NCBI RefSeq assembly: GCF_040784935.1
Contig: NZ_CP160680.1
Location: 3,752,501-3,816,500 of the forward strand
Source of the DNA: Lewinella sp. LCG006
GTDB taxonomy: Bacteria; Bacteroidota; Bacteroidia; Chitinophagales; Saprospiraceae
Reading direction: 5' to 3'
DNA: 64,000 nucleotides
Position 1 is the stretch's first letter. Each line of letters begins with the position of its first letter. Below are positions 51,517-60,098 of the stretch, one piece after another. Under the pieces are notes generated by a model. That model had not been told where the DNA came from, did not search any database, and saw only the letters and a program-made list of their open reading frames with translations. A program made the translations under genes and the position numbers.

Positions 51517-53976
51517 CTACTCCCCCCGCAACTGCTCCGCCGGATTTACCCAAGCTGCTCGTAGGCCGTAGTAACTTACGGTGAGGAAGGCCAAGCCTAG
51601 GCCGAGTAGGGCAGCCAGCGGCAATTGCCACCAGGCAAAATCTACCCGGTATGCGTAGTTGTTCAACCACTGTTTTACGCCCCACCAGGCTAGTGGCAGT
51701 CCAATGAGAACGGCAATAAGGATGAGTTTCATAAAGCCCCCACTGAGTAGCAGCACCAACTGGCTAGTGCCTGCCCCCAGAATTTTTCGAATACTGATTT
51801 CTTTGGTTCTTAATTGGGCAGCGTATGCGGCTAGTCCCACCAAGCCTAAGCACGCAACCACGATGGTTAGCAAGGTAAAGAATAGCAGGATTTGACCAAA
51901 CTGTCGGTCACTGGTGTATTGTTGGGCAAAACGTTCATCCAGGAAACTGTGCTGGAAGGTATTTCCTGGAAAATGCTCATTGTACAATGCTTCTACTTGT
52001 GGCAAAGTCGAGGCCACCCTATCGGCCGCAAGCCGAATGGCAATGGGATGGCTGGTGCCATAAAAAGGCTGAATTAATAGGGGAGAAATGGGATGATGCA
52101 ATGAAAGCTGGTGGAAATTAGGGATCACTCCTACAATTGTCCACTCTTTTCCTGAGGTGTTGACCACTTGGCCGATCACCTCCTCCGGGGTTTTAAAGCC
52201 CAGGGTTTTGACCCCCTCTTCGTTGATCAGCAGGGAGTTGATTTCGTCGATGTTAGGGCTGTGATCTTCGGGGCGCAAGCTACGTCCGGCAAGGATCTCA
52301 AGTCCGTAGGTTTTGGTGTAGCTGTGATCCGCCTGAATGAAGCCAAAGGTGTGGTTACGGTCATCGGCGGCGGCGGGCAAGGTAAGCCCGAAAACTCTAC
52401 CGATACCTTCGCCCGGTGCCCGGCTGGCAGTACAAGCTTCCTGGATACCTGGAAGTTCGGTGAGTTGAGCCTTGAAAACGTCCATGCGCTCAATGAAGGT
52501 GCTGTCCCATCTGGTTAATTCTGGCGCTTGGACCAGCATGATTTGGTCAATGTTGACGCCTAAGTCCTTCTTTTGCAGGAAATTAATCTGACGATAAACC
52601 AAGAGGGTTCCCGCAATTAGGCCAATGGACGTCGCAAACTGAAATACAATCAAACCCTGTCGCAGGGTGCGGCCTCGCCCTTGTCCGGTAAAACTTCCTT
52701 TGAGGACGGCCGCCATTTTCTGATTACTCAAAATCCAGGAAGGATAAAAGGCCGACAGGGCCAGTCCCAGTAAGCAAAAAGCAGCTGCGGTACCCCATAA
52801 GCGAGGGTATTGTACGAGGATATTGGAATGAGCCAGCTCACCCAGATCAATCTGTAATTTTTTGTGTGCGAAGGGTTGGATCAAGAACACGAGGCCCGTT
52901 GCCAAGGCAAAACTTAAAACATTGGCCAGCAGGGCTTCCGTGAAAAACTGATGAATCAATTGTTGATGACTGGCGCCTACAACCTTGCGTAGGCCTACTT
53001 CCTTTGCGCGTTCCAAAGCCCGTGAGGCGGTGAGGTTCGCATAGTTGATCCAGGCGATGAGCAGGATGAAGAAAGCAATGATCAGCAAAGCCCAGATGGA
53101 TTTTCCGTTGGCCGTTTTGCCCATCTCATATTCCAGATCACTGGATTTTAAGTGAGCATCCAGGAGCGGTTGTAGCGTAAAGACTTCGTTGCTTCCAGAG
53201 ACCTCGTCGCCGCGAAAATAGCGCTCGGAGAAATCTTTTAATTTATCCTCAAAAGCCAGCACATCCGTTCCGGGGGCTAATACAACGTAGTGGTAAAAAT
53301 CAGACCAGGTCCAGCTGTTATCAGCGTCTTCTCCGAATGCTTCGATGATTGTGGCGTACGATACCAGTACCTCAATCTGTAAATGAGAGTTGATGGGGCT
53401 GTCTTCCATTACACCTACCACTTTAAAGGGGAAAGGAGCTCCATCAAGCACTATTTCCTTACCTAGTACCTGGTTATAATTGCCGTCCTTGATGCTGTAC
53501 CAATCGCGGGCGTATTTGGCGGTAAGCACCACTTCTCTGGAGTTGGCTAGTAGGCTGTCATTGGCCGCCGCCAGAATCGGGAAATCGAAAATTTCCAAAA
53601 AATTAGGGTCCGTAAAATAACAACGATCCAAGTGGTAATGATCCGCTTGGTTGGGGCTAAACCATTCTCCACCACCGTAGAAAAAACGGGTGGCATTCGT
53701 GACTTCGGGGTAGTCTTTAAGCAGGGTAGGAGCAATGGTCGGATAAGTGATCGTACCTCGTTGAACACTTTCTCCGTTTTGAAAACGCTCGTTGACCACC
53801 CGGTAAATTTGGTCAGCTTGGGTATGGAAACGATCAAAACTAAGCTCAAAACTGACGTATTGTAGCAACAACAAACAAGCAGCCATCCCCGTGGCCAGCC
53901 CAAACAGGTGAATAAAGGAATAGCCAGGGCGGCTACGGAAATTCCTCAGTGCTAATTTTAGGTATTGGATAAACAT
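51517..53976 (-). CDS. MacB/FtsX-type ABC transporter permease
   Basis: This 819-residue permease has the Bacteroidetes FtsX layout: a first membrane helix (GYSFIHLFGLATGMAACLLL), a MacB-type periplasmic domain, and three helices around residue 285-420. A further helix, a second periplasmic domain and three final helices follow (ILLFFTLLTIVVACLGLVGL, ending in WVNPAEQLRGE). Repeated motifs AKEVGLRKVVGA and TKEISIRKILGAG mark the two FtsX modules. It probably exports a peptide or antimicrobial, or moves lipoproteins, with the ATPase encoded divergently. A near-perfect sigma-54 promoter lies 32 bp upstream. Confidence 0.88.
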   Translation of the reverse strand: MFIQYLKLALRNFRSRPGYSFIHLFGLATGMAACLLLLQYVSFELSFDRFHTQADQIYRVVNERFQNGESVQRGTITYPTIAPTLLKDYPEVTNATRFFYGGGEWFSPNQADHYHLDRCYFTDPNFLEIFDFPILAAANDSLLANSREVVLTAKYARDWYSIKDGNYNQVLGKEIVLDGAPFPFKVVGVMEDSPINSHLQIEVLVSYATIIEAFGEDADNSWTWSDFYHYVVLAPGTDVLAFEDKLKDFSERYFRGDEVSGSNEVFTLQPLLDAHLKSSDLEYEMGKTANGKSIWALLIIAFFILLIAWINYANLTASRALERAKEVGLRKVVGASHQQLIHQFFTEALLANVLSFALATGLVFLIQPFAHKKLQIDLGELAHSNILVQYPRLWGTAAAFCLLGLALSAFYPSWILSNQKMAAVLKGSFTGQGRGRTLRQGLIVFQFATSIGLIAGTLLVYRQINFLQKKDLGVNIDQIMLVQAPELTRWDSTFIERMDVFKAQLTELPGIQEACTASRAPGEGIGRVFGLTLPAAADDRNHTFGFIQADHSYTKTYGLEILAGRSLRPEDHSPNIDEINSLLINEEGVKTLGFKTPEEVIGQVVNTSGKEWTIVGVIPNFHQLSLHHPISPLLIQPFYGTSHPIAIRLAADRVASTLPQVEALYNEHFPGNTFQHSFLDERFAQQYTSDRQFGQILLFFTLLTIVVACLGLVGLAAYAAQLRTKEISIRKILGAGTSQLVLLLSGGFMKLILIAVLIGLPLAWWGVKQWLNNYAYRVDFAWWQLPLAALLGLGLAFLTVSYYGLRAAWVNPAEQLRGE

Positions 53977-54007
53977 AGTCAGGTGATTTCGTCTGTTCGT
54001 AAAAACC

Positions 54008-54022
54008 GCAAGGCCTGTGCCA
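54008..54022 (-). promoter_or_regulatory. Sigma-54 (-24/-12) promoter of the permease gene
   Basis: On the minus strand TGGCACAGGCCTTGC matches the sigma-54 consensus, with GG and GC separated by exactly ten bases. The start codon lies 32 bp downstream of the -12 element. Confidence 0.7.
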
Positions 54023-54096
54023 GGTTGGTAATGTATTGATAAACAGATTTTTGCAACTTGTTTCGGACGTATTTTAGTGTTCGGAATAGAAAATAA

Positions 54097-54114
54097 CTGT
54101 TCGTTATCGTACAG
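54097..54114. promoter_or_regulatory. Palindromic activator site, permease side
   Basis: CTGTTCGTTATCGTACAG is an imperfect palindrome whose core is repeated exactly at 54308-54322. Its centre is 85.5 bp from the -24 GG of the permease promoter, a usual distance for sigma-54 activator sites. Confidence 0.6.
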
Positions 54115-54179
54115 TGCAGGGATCCCGCTGGCCCCGTAGCGCTTAGTTTTTTAGGAGAAGCACCCTTGAGCAATCACAA

Positions 54180-54290
54180 ATGTTTTACTTTGGGTACAAT
54201 TTACAAAAAGGAGTACTTCATGATGCGGATGGGGAAGTAGAACTCAATGACCCGGAGATTGATGTAGTAAAAGTTGTTCCTTTTGATTAA
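54180..54290 (+). CDS. Possible 36-residue acidic peptide
   Basis: An ATG-to-TAA frame between the two activator sites encodes MFYFGYNLQKGVLHDADGEV, then ELNDPEIDVVKVVPFD. Composition looks protein-like (many Asp, Glu, Val), but no ribosome binding site is close and no family is recognised. It could be a small secreted or regulatory peptide, or the remnant of a longer gene. Confidence 0.3.
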   Translation: MFYFGYNLQKGVLHDADGEVELNDPEIDVVKVVPFD

Positions 54291-54307
54291 GAAGGAGCGC
54301 TGTAACC

Positions 54308-54322
54308 GTTCGTTATCGTACA
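54308..54322. promoter_or_regulatory. Palindromic activator site, ATPase side
   Basis: GTTCGTTATCGTACA is identical to 54099-54113. Its centre is also 85.5 bp from the -24 GG of the promoter it faces. Confidence 0.6.
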
Positions 54323-54398
54323 CCTTTGTCCACCCTTGAACAGGTGAAAGGCCTTGGTTGGTTGGATAGATGCTTGATAATTAGGGGTATTAGGTGTT

Positions 54399-54413
54399 TG
54401 GCATAAGTCTTGT
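54399..54413 (+). promoter_or_regulatory. Sigma-54 (-24/-12) promoter of the ABC ATPase gene
   Basis: TGGCATAAGTCTTGT has GG and GT separated by ten bases and fits the sigma-54 consensus TGGCAYR-N4-TTGY. The ATPase start lies 41 bp downstream. Confidence 0.65.
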
Positions 54414-54453
54414 CCTTCAAAAGTAGATTAACCTAACATAAAGAAAAATCAAA

Positions 54454-55128
54454 ATGATACAACTCACCGATCTGGAGAAAACCATCCGTAATGGTTTACA
54501 AAAAGTATGGCTACTCAACCAAGTCAATCTTACCATTGAAGAAGGAGAGTTTGTAACCATTATGGGCCCTAGTGGCGCTGGAAAAACCACCCTCCTTAAT
54601 ATTTTAGGAATGTTGGACAGCGCCAGTGGTGGGGCTTATAATTTTTTGGGTGAACCAGTCCACAAACTCAATGAAAGAAGTCGCAACGACTTGCATAAGC
54701 AATACATGGGTTTTGTTTTTCAAGCCTACCATCTGATCGATGACCTGACGGTTTACGAAAATATCGAAACCCCTTTATTGTACCGACAGGTAAAAGCAAA
54801 AGAGCGGAAAAGTATCGTGGCCGATATGTTGGACAATTTTCAGATTGTAGGAAAAAAAGACTTGTTTCCGGAACAGCTTTCTGGTGGGCAGCAGCAGTTG
54901 GTTGGCGTTGCGCGAGCGATTGTCCATAAGCCCCGCTTGTTACTTGCCGATGAGCCTACAGGCAATCTTCATACCAAGCAAGGAGAGAAAATCATGGACC
55001 TCTTCAAGGAATTGAACGAAGAAGGCATGACCATCATTCAGGTGACCCACAGTGAGAAAAATGCCCATTACGGCAGCAGGATCATTGAGTTGGAGGATGG
55101 CAATATCAAACAGGATATTCGGCTTTAG
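54454..55128 (+). CDS. ABC transporter ATP-binding protein (LolD/MacB type)
   Basis: A 224-residue ATPase of the MacB/LolD subfamily: Walker [10 protein letters not shown] at about 38, Q-loop [17 protein letters not shown], signature [14 protein letters not shown] (LSGGQ), Walker [14 protein letters not shown] and switch His in VTHSEKN. It should energise the divergently encoded FtsX-type permease. It starts behind a sigma-54 type promoter and is followed by the histidine kinase at 16 bp. Confidence 0.92.
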   Translation: MIQLTDLEKTIRNGLQKVWLLNQVNLTIEEGEFVTIMGPSGAGKTTLLNILGMLDSASGGAYNFLGEPVHKLNERSRNDLHKQYMGFVFQAYHLIDDLTVYENIETPLLYRQVKAKERKSIVADMLDNFQIVGKKDLFPEQLSGGQQQLVGVARAIVHKPRLLLADEPTGNLHTKQGEKIMDLFKELNEEGMTIIQVTHSEKNAHYGSRIIELEDGNIKQDIRL

Positions 55129-55144
55129 CATTTAATCTTGGACT

Positions 55145-56482
55145 ATGCTTTATCGTTTTCGTACTAATCTGATCATCAGAGTTTTGTTGCTGGCCTTAGG
55201 GCTGGCTGGGATGCTGTATGCCTGGCCGGATAATAAATTGTTGGCCGTTTTGAGTGGTCTATTGGCACTGGGAAGTTTGGCGAGTATCATGTACTTCGTT
55301 GATCAGACCAATCGGGATCTGGTGGGCTTCCTCACGTCGATCAAGTACAATGATTTTACGGCTACTTCCACTGCCGAGCACCGCGGGAAATCTTTTGGAG
55401 AGTTGTACGAAGCTTTTAATCTGATCAACCGAAAATTCCAAGAGGTAAGAGCGGACAAAGAAGCGAACCATCAGTTTTTACAAACCATTGTCGAGCAAAT
55501 TGAAATAGGGCTCCTTTGTTACAATGAAGCCGGAGAAGTTCGTTTGATGAACAAGGCCCTACAAAGGATGCTTCGCAAGTCTTTCTTACTACACGTAGAT
55601 GGCCTGGAGCAAGTCGATCCTCATTTACTGGAAGCTATACGGGATAGCAGAGAAGGGAAGCGCGACCTGGTGAAGATAACGATAGACAATCGCCTGTTGC
55701 AACTGGCCGTGCTCACCAGTGAATTGCGTCTACAAGACGAACGGCTATTTTTGGTGAGTATCAAGAATATCCAAAATGAGCTGGAAGAACAGGAGCTGGA
55801 TGCCTGGCAAAAGCTGATTCGAATTCTGACCCATGAGATCATGAACTCCGTCGCACCCATCACTTCCCTCAGCGGCACCATTGATGCGATGCTTTCTGAC
55901 GAACCCGTTCCGGATGCGCAAACCTTACAGGATGTTCGCCAATCCGTACAGGTGATCCAGCGCCGAGGAGAAGGCTTACTTGCTTTCACGGAGACTTATC
56001 GCAGCCTCACCAGGATTCCACCGCCCAATTTTCAGGAAGTCTCGGTGGATAAGTTGTTGGAGCGGGTAGTAACGCTCTTTCAATCCCAAGCCCAAGAACG
56101 GGGTGTAACCCTTCATCAGCATCGCTATCCTTCGGAGCTCAACCTGCAAGCAGATCCTTATTTGCTGGAACAAGTGATCATCAATCTTACGAAAAATGCC
56201 TTGGATGCTTTAGCCGAAATGCGCATCCCAGTTAGTGAGCCGGCCATTCACCTTCATGCCAATCGCAATAAACAAGGCCAAATTATTATACAGGTAGCGG
56301 ATAACGGCCCAGGTATTCCACCGGCTCAATTAGAGCAAATTTTCGTCCCATTCTTTACTACCAAGACCGATGGTTCTGGTATTGGCCTAAGCCTATCCAG
56401 GCAGATTGTCCGCGCCCACAAAGGCACGATCGAGGTACAATCTGTGGTAGGTGAGGGTACGGTGGTGCAGTTGGTGTTTTAA
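55145..56482 (+). CDS. Sensor histidine kinase, NtrY-like
   Basis: This 445-residue kinase has two N-terminal membrane helices (LIIRVLLLALGLAGMLYAWP and LLAVLSGLLALGSLASIMYF) with hardly any periplasmic loop, then a HAMP/PAS-like region (LQTIVEQIEIGLLCYNEAGE). The phospho-acceptor is in ILTHEIMNSVAPITSL, the N box is INLTKNALDAL, and the G boxes are VADNGPGIP and GSGIGLSLSR. Because it is in one operon behind a sigma-54 promoter, its likely partner is an NtrC-type activator, which is not in this window. A short loop suggests it senses the membrane or the transporter rather than an external ligand. Confidence 0.9.
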   Translation: MLYRFRTNLIIRVLLLALGLAGMLYAWPDNKLLAVLSGLLALGSLASIMYFVDQTNRDLVGFLTSIKYNDFTATSTAEHRGKSFGELYEAFNLINRKFQEVRADKEANHQFLQTIVEQIEIGLLCYNEAGEVRLMNKALQRMLRKSFLLHVDGLEQVDPHLLEAIRDSREGKRDLVKITIDNRLLQLAVLTSELRLQDERLFLVSIKNIQNELEEQELDAWQKLIRILTHEIMNSVAPITSLSGTIDAMLSDEPVPDAQTLQDVRQSVQVIQRRGEGLLAFTETYRSLTRIPPPNFQEVSVDKLLERVVTLFQSQAQERGVTLHQHRYPSELNLQADPYLLEQVIINLTKNALDALAEMRIPVSEPAIHLHANRNKQGQIIIQVADNGPGIPPAQLEQIFVPFFTTKTDGSGIGLSLSRQIVRAHKGTIEVQSVVGEGTVVQLVF

Positions 56483-56487
56483 GTTGC

Positions 56488-56922
56488 CTAATTCGCCCGA
56501 CAAGCATTCTCTACCAAGTCCCATCGTTTCAAAGTAGTATTCCAGTAAACGGAATAGCACTTGCCGCGGATCAGGAAATAGATGATCTCCGTGATGCTAT
56601 CGCTTGTACTCCCCAGCTGAGTGCGGATGCGGATATAGCAACCTTCTTTTCCGTCAAGGCTAAAGATAGAGGTGTAACGAGGCCCCAACGCGAAACCATT
56701 CCAGCTGGTTTGATCAAAACTCAAGGCAAATGACACGCCATAACCACCTGCCTGATTGCTAATCAGCAAGTTTCTTTGCAACAACTCCTGCCCTGGATCG
56801 AGGGCGGAATAGTTGCGGCCAGTATCAGGGAAATAGTGAAGCCGCTGAGGTTGATCCACTTGTCCCCATCCCCATAGCCCTAAAGCCATCCAACCACAAA
56901 TAAGCGCGATCCTAAGTTTCAT
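56488..56922 (-). CDS. Hypothetical secreted protein
   Basis: A 144-residue protein with a signal peptide (LRIALICGWMALGLWGWG, then Q). The rest is beta-rich with few charged clusters (GNPRYTSIF-like turns, CYIRIRTQLGSTSDSITEII, then GKCYSVYWNTTLKRWDL). It contains three cysteines in the mature part. No family is recognised. The gene is convergent with the sensor kinase gene, only 5 bp away. Confidence 0.6.
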   Translation of the reverse strand: MKLRIALICGWMALGLWGWGQVDQPQRLHYFPDTGRNYSALDPGQELLQRNLLISNQAGGYGVSFALSFDQTSWNGFALGPRYTSIFSLDGKEGCYIRIRTQLGSTSDSITEIIYFLIRGKCYSVYWNTTLKRWDLVENACRAN

Positions 56923-56948
56923 TTCCTTTTCCTGTGTTTCATTTCTTA

Positions 56949-57009
56949 AAGTCGGAATTTCCCAAGTCGGAATTTCCCAAGTCGGAATTTCCCAAGTCGG
57001 AATTCGGAA
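56949..57009. repeat. 15-bp direct repeats (AAGTCGGAATTTCCC), about four copies
   Basis: Three full copies and one partial follow each other without interruption. The word contains the AAGTCGGAA core of the heptamer repeat seen near 3.2 and 21.9 kb, and its inverted form ACTTCCGACTTCCGAATTCC stands at about 57091-57110. The gap from 56923 to 57127 has no gene. Confidence 0.85.
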
Positions 57010-57127
57010 GTATTTTTGTGTCTGCTAGTAGGAAGTTTTCCATCTGTTAATCAGCAGGAAAATCTACCTACCTTCTTTACGTGTGCCTCGCTACTTCCGA
57101 CTTCCGAATTCCGCTTTCCGACTTCTC

Positions 57128-57559
57128 TTATTTCCCACTTACCGCTTCCGCCGGCGATTGTGTGCGCCCTAACAAATAACCCGCTACGGTACCCAACAGA
57201 CCAATAATAGGCGCAATTTGGCTATTGCCGTAACCCGCCGTCACTAAGAACAGAGAACCCACAATGATGAGGGTTATACTGAGGTATTTTAGCGATTGGC
57301 TGAGGGGTTCTTTTCTGCTGTTAATGATCCAGGCTTGGGCCAAAACGATGATCATTCCAAAGACGAGTACCCCCAAGGAGAGCCACACCTCTTGTGATGA
57401 TTTCGTAGGGACAAAATCTGAATTTGCCGGAGGCAAGTTGACACCGTCAGTAACCGTAGCCGCTGGGGGAGGTGTATTGACGGTTGTTTCCAATGTTTCT
57501 GGTTGTGCCCACAGGCTGATGGCCAGAAAAGTGAGTAGAATGATGATCGTGGTTCTCAT
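57128..57559 (-). CDS. Hypothetical membrane protein with three helices
   Basis: The 143-residue product starts with a signal-like segment (IIILLTFLAISLWA, then Q), followed by a Pro/Thr-rich stretch (about 20-50). Three membrane helices follow (WLSLGVLVFGMIIVLAQAWI, YLSITLIIVGSLFLVTAGY, IAPIIGLLGTVAGYLLG). I do not recognise a family. It lies 28 bp downstream of the secreted caspase-like gene on the same strand and is probably co-transcribed. Confidence 0.6.
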   Translation of the reverse strand: MRTTIIILLTFLAISLWAQPETLETTVNTPPPAATVTDGVNLPPANSDFVPTKSSQEVWLSLGVLVFGMIIVLAQAWIINSRKEPLSQSLKYLSITLIIVGSLFLVTAGYGNSQIAPIIGLLGTVAGYLLGRTQSPAEAVSGK

Positions 57560-57587
57560 TGACAGTTATTTGTTTTTTGCGCAATAC

Positions 57588-58682
57588 TTATTGACATTGT
57601 TGTAAATGTCGCTGATATTCTTTTTCGTGGCGTAATTTACGATTCTCGTACTGGACGCGTTGCTCTTGTGCCAACAACCTCCGTTCAGCTTTACTCTGGT
57701 TGCTGCTCCGAGCGGCGCGCATGCTTTCACGGTGCTGTCGCCGGAGGTTTTGCAGTTGATCACGTTGGTCTTTACGCAACTCGCGTGCGGCCAATTCGCA
57801 GGCTGAGGGTTCAAAAAGACTACGGGACCTGCTGGCTGGTACGGTGATCGGATTTAGCCGAACACTGTATTCACAAAGTGGTTTTTGCTGCATACCTTTA
57901 TAGGTAGAGCGGGTAATCGTACGGTTGGTAATGGTTGTACAGATTTCACCCCAACTATTGTAAGGCGCTCCGCCTAGTACCTCTTGTAAGGTATAAAGAA
58001 TTTCGTTGAAAAAAATGCCACCATCATTAGAGATAAAGGTGTAATTCTCTCTTTCTGCACTAAACAGATTAACGGTTTTAGTTACCCCCGGTTCATCAGC
58101 AAAAAGCCCTTGGTAGATGGAGCCATAACGCCCCGCTTTAGGCAGGGTCACAACCTCCGGAGGTGTATTGATCGACTGATAGGGGGGAGGTGTGCTCTGG
58201 TCTGTAATCGTTACATTACAGGCCACCACAATATTGAGCAGTAAAGAGGGGTTTTTATCCAGCATACGCTCTTGAATTTCACCAAAATTTACCGATTCCT
58301 GGTAAGAACGAAAATAGAGATTGGGGTAGGGACTTAAAGAACCAGGATCGCGAAAACCATGACCTACGTAAGCAAAAATGACAATGTCGCGCTCTTGGTA
58401 CGACATCTCGTAATTGAGTACTTCATCAAGGCGCTTAAGCGTAAAATTGGGCCCACTCAGGTCGTATTCGATAACACTGAGAATACCGAGGTTGGCCGCC
58501 AGTAGATGGACTTCCTGGTCGATGCCAAAGCCAATACTGCGGCAGCCTTCTCTAATGACGTAATCGTGGTTTTCGTTGTCAAAAAGTTTGATAAGGTGAA
58601 TATGCCTGGTTTCTGCTTGTGTAAAACTCGTCACTAAACTCAAGCCAACCAGGCACAGCACGAACCGTAGAAAGTGTTGCAT
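57588..58682 (-). CDS. Secreted caspase-like (peptidase C14-fold) protein with coiled-coil tail
   Basis: This 364-residue protein has a signal peptide (FVLCLVGLSLVTSFTQA). The strand VIFAYVGHG holds His108 and the next conserved strand LLLNIVVACNV holds Cys155, arranged as the His-Cys dyad of caspases and metacaspases. Residues about 290-364 form a charged helical, probably coiled-coil, tail rich in Arg, Gln and Glu. An exported caspase-like protein would work in the periplasm or outside. Whether it is active is uncertain; the acidic residues that set Arg/Asp preference are not clear. The next gene encodes a small membrane protein. Confidence 0.7.
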   Translation of the reverse strand: MQHFLRFVLCLVGLSLVTSFTQAETRHIHLIKLFDNENHDYVIREGCRSIGFGIDQEVHLLAANLGILSVIEYDLSGPNFTLKRLDEVLNYEMSYQERDIVIFAYVGHGFRDPGSLSPYPNLYFRSYQESVNFGEIQERMLDKNPSLLLNIVVACNVTITDQSTPPPYQSINTPPEVVTLPKAGRYGSIYQGLFADEPGVTKTVNLFSAERENYTFISNDGGIFFNEILYTLQEVLGGAPYNSWGEICTTITNRTITRSTYKGMQQKPLCEYSVRLNPITVPASRSRSLFEPSACELAARELRKDQRDQLQNLRRQHRESMRAARSSNQSKAERRLLAQEQRVQYENRKLRHEKEYQRHLQQCQ

Positions 58683-58884
58683 CTGTCTCTTTTTTGAAAA
58701 TAATCAAAAATCTTGTGAGTAGTCTGAGTAAGCCAACGTTGATGAACATTCTTTTTAAAACGCGGGCAGAAGAGTAGCTTTTTGAGCGGTAATACTAAAT
58801 AACGGAACAGTATTTGAGCTTATTGTGTTGAAATAATGGTTAGATTAATGCCTTCCAACTTCAAAAAATCAAAAAAAAATCAAC

Positions 58885-59721
58885 TTGGAACGACAACTGA
58901 TTACGCTTGGTAATACACCTATCCCACAATTGACGCAAGCTTTCAATGCGGCTTTCACTGGTTATTATGTTCCCATCAACTTTACAGAGGAAGGAATGCT
59001 GGAGCGAATCAAGAGAGCCCGCGTCAGCCTTGATCTTTCCGTAGGGCTACTAGCGGAGCAAGAACTGGTAGCCTTTATGCTCACAGGGCTTGGTGAACAG
59101 GGAGGTTTTCCTACGGCCTATAACGCAGGGACCGGGGTACTGAACGCTTTTAGAGGGCAGAGATTGGTGAGTAAGATGTACGATTTTGCTATTCCATTAT
59201 GGCAGCAAGCAGGCTGCCAAAGAGCAAGCCTGGAGGTGATTGTTGAAAACGAACGAGCGATCAAGGCCTACGAACGAGTAGGTTTTCAAATTGGTCGCCG
59301 GCTCAAGGCATTCAAAAAGAATACGAATAAGGTTACTCAGCCTACTCCTTATTCACTACGAAAGGTGGCCCTACCCAATTGGGAACGTTACCATCAGTGG
59401 TGTGCCTTTACCAGTGCCTGGGATTATACCCGTGAAGGGATCGAAGGAATAGGTGAGGATTACACCTTTTATGAATGGGGGATGGATCAGGAGGCACCAA
59501 CAGCCTATGCCATCGTTCATAAAGTGGGGCGAATTGCTCAGGCAGGCATCCATCCAACGGCAGCATTGTCATGGGAAGAACTCTTGGAATCCTTGGAGCA
59601 TATCTACGCCCAACTTAGCTGGGTAAATGTTGATGCCCAAACGACGGAGTTGCTAAACGCAATGGATAACTTGGGATGGGAGCACATCGTTGATCAATAC
59701 GAAATGGAGCGCCTCCTTTAA
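58885..59721 (+). CDS. GNAT-family N-acetyltransferase
   Basis: The 278-residue product has a GNAT domain in its N-terminal half: VGLLAEQELVAFMLTGLGEQ, the acetyl-CoA loop TGVLNAFRGQRLVSKMYDF (Q/RxxGxG/A-like), and SLEVIVENERAIKAYERVGF, which is the common C-terminal GNAT motif. The second half (about 155-278) is probably a degenerate second GNAT-like domain. The acceptor substrate is unknown. The start is TTG, preceded by an A-rich stretch. It stands alone between divergent neighbours. Confidence 0.82.
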   Translation: MERQLITLGNTPIPQLTQAFNAAFTGYYVPINFTEEGMLERIKRARVSLDLSVGLLAEQELVAFMLTGLGEQGGFPTAYNAGTGVLNAFRGQRLVSKMYDFAIPLWQQAGCQRASLEVIVENERAIKAYERVGFQIGRRLKAFKKNTNKVTQPTPYSLRKVALPNWERYHQWCAFTSAWDYTREGIEGIGEDYTFYEWGMDQEAPTAYAIVHKVGRIAQAGIHPTAALSWEELLESLEHIYAQLSWVNVDAQTTELLNAMDNLGWEHIVDQYEMERLL

Positions 59722-60098
59722 AAAGTCGGATTTGCGCTCTTGATTTTTTGTGTGATACTAAGGTATTTTAATTAACTTTGCTGGTAACAACTGTTTTAGA
59801 CTGTACCATTATTTGTAGTGGTATCGTTTTTTGAGAAAAAAAGTTGCTGAATAATATTCTTGAATAAAGCAGCGTTTAAGGCTTTGTTCGTATCTATACA
59901 GCAACAGCGGATGCGAAAATGCCCTTCTGCGTTCATAAGGATTCACACTACTACACCTCAAAGATTTTATACTATTAGCAATTGTCGCCAATAGGGTAAA
60001 ATTTTATTTTTAACAGAATCTATTTCGGGCTTTCAGGCTCTTTTACGTATCATTGTAATTCTTTGGAAAATCTGTCGCGGAACAAACCTCCGGCTCCT
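59722..60098. promoter_or_regulatory. Long gap upstream of the PorP/SprF gene
   Basis: TAACTTTG at 59773-59780 fits the -7 consensus, with TTTG at 59747-59750 22 bp upstream. If it is used, the PorP/SprF transcript would have a leader of about 310 bases. I see no gene in between. Confidence 0.35.
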
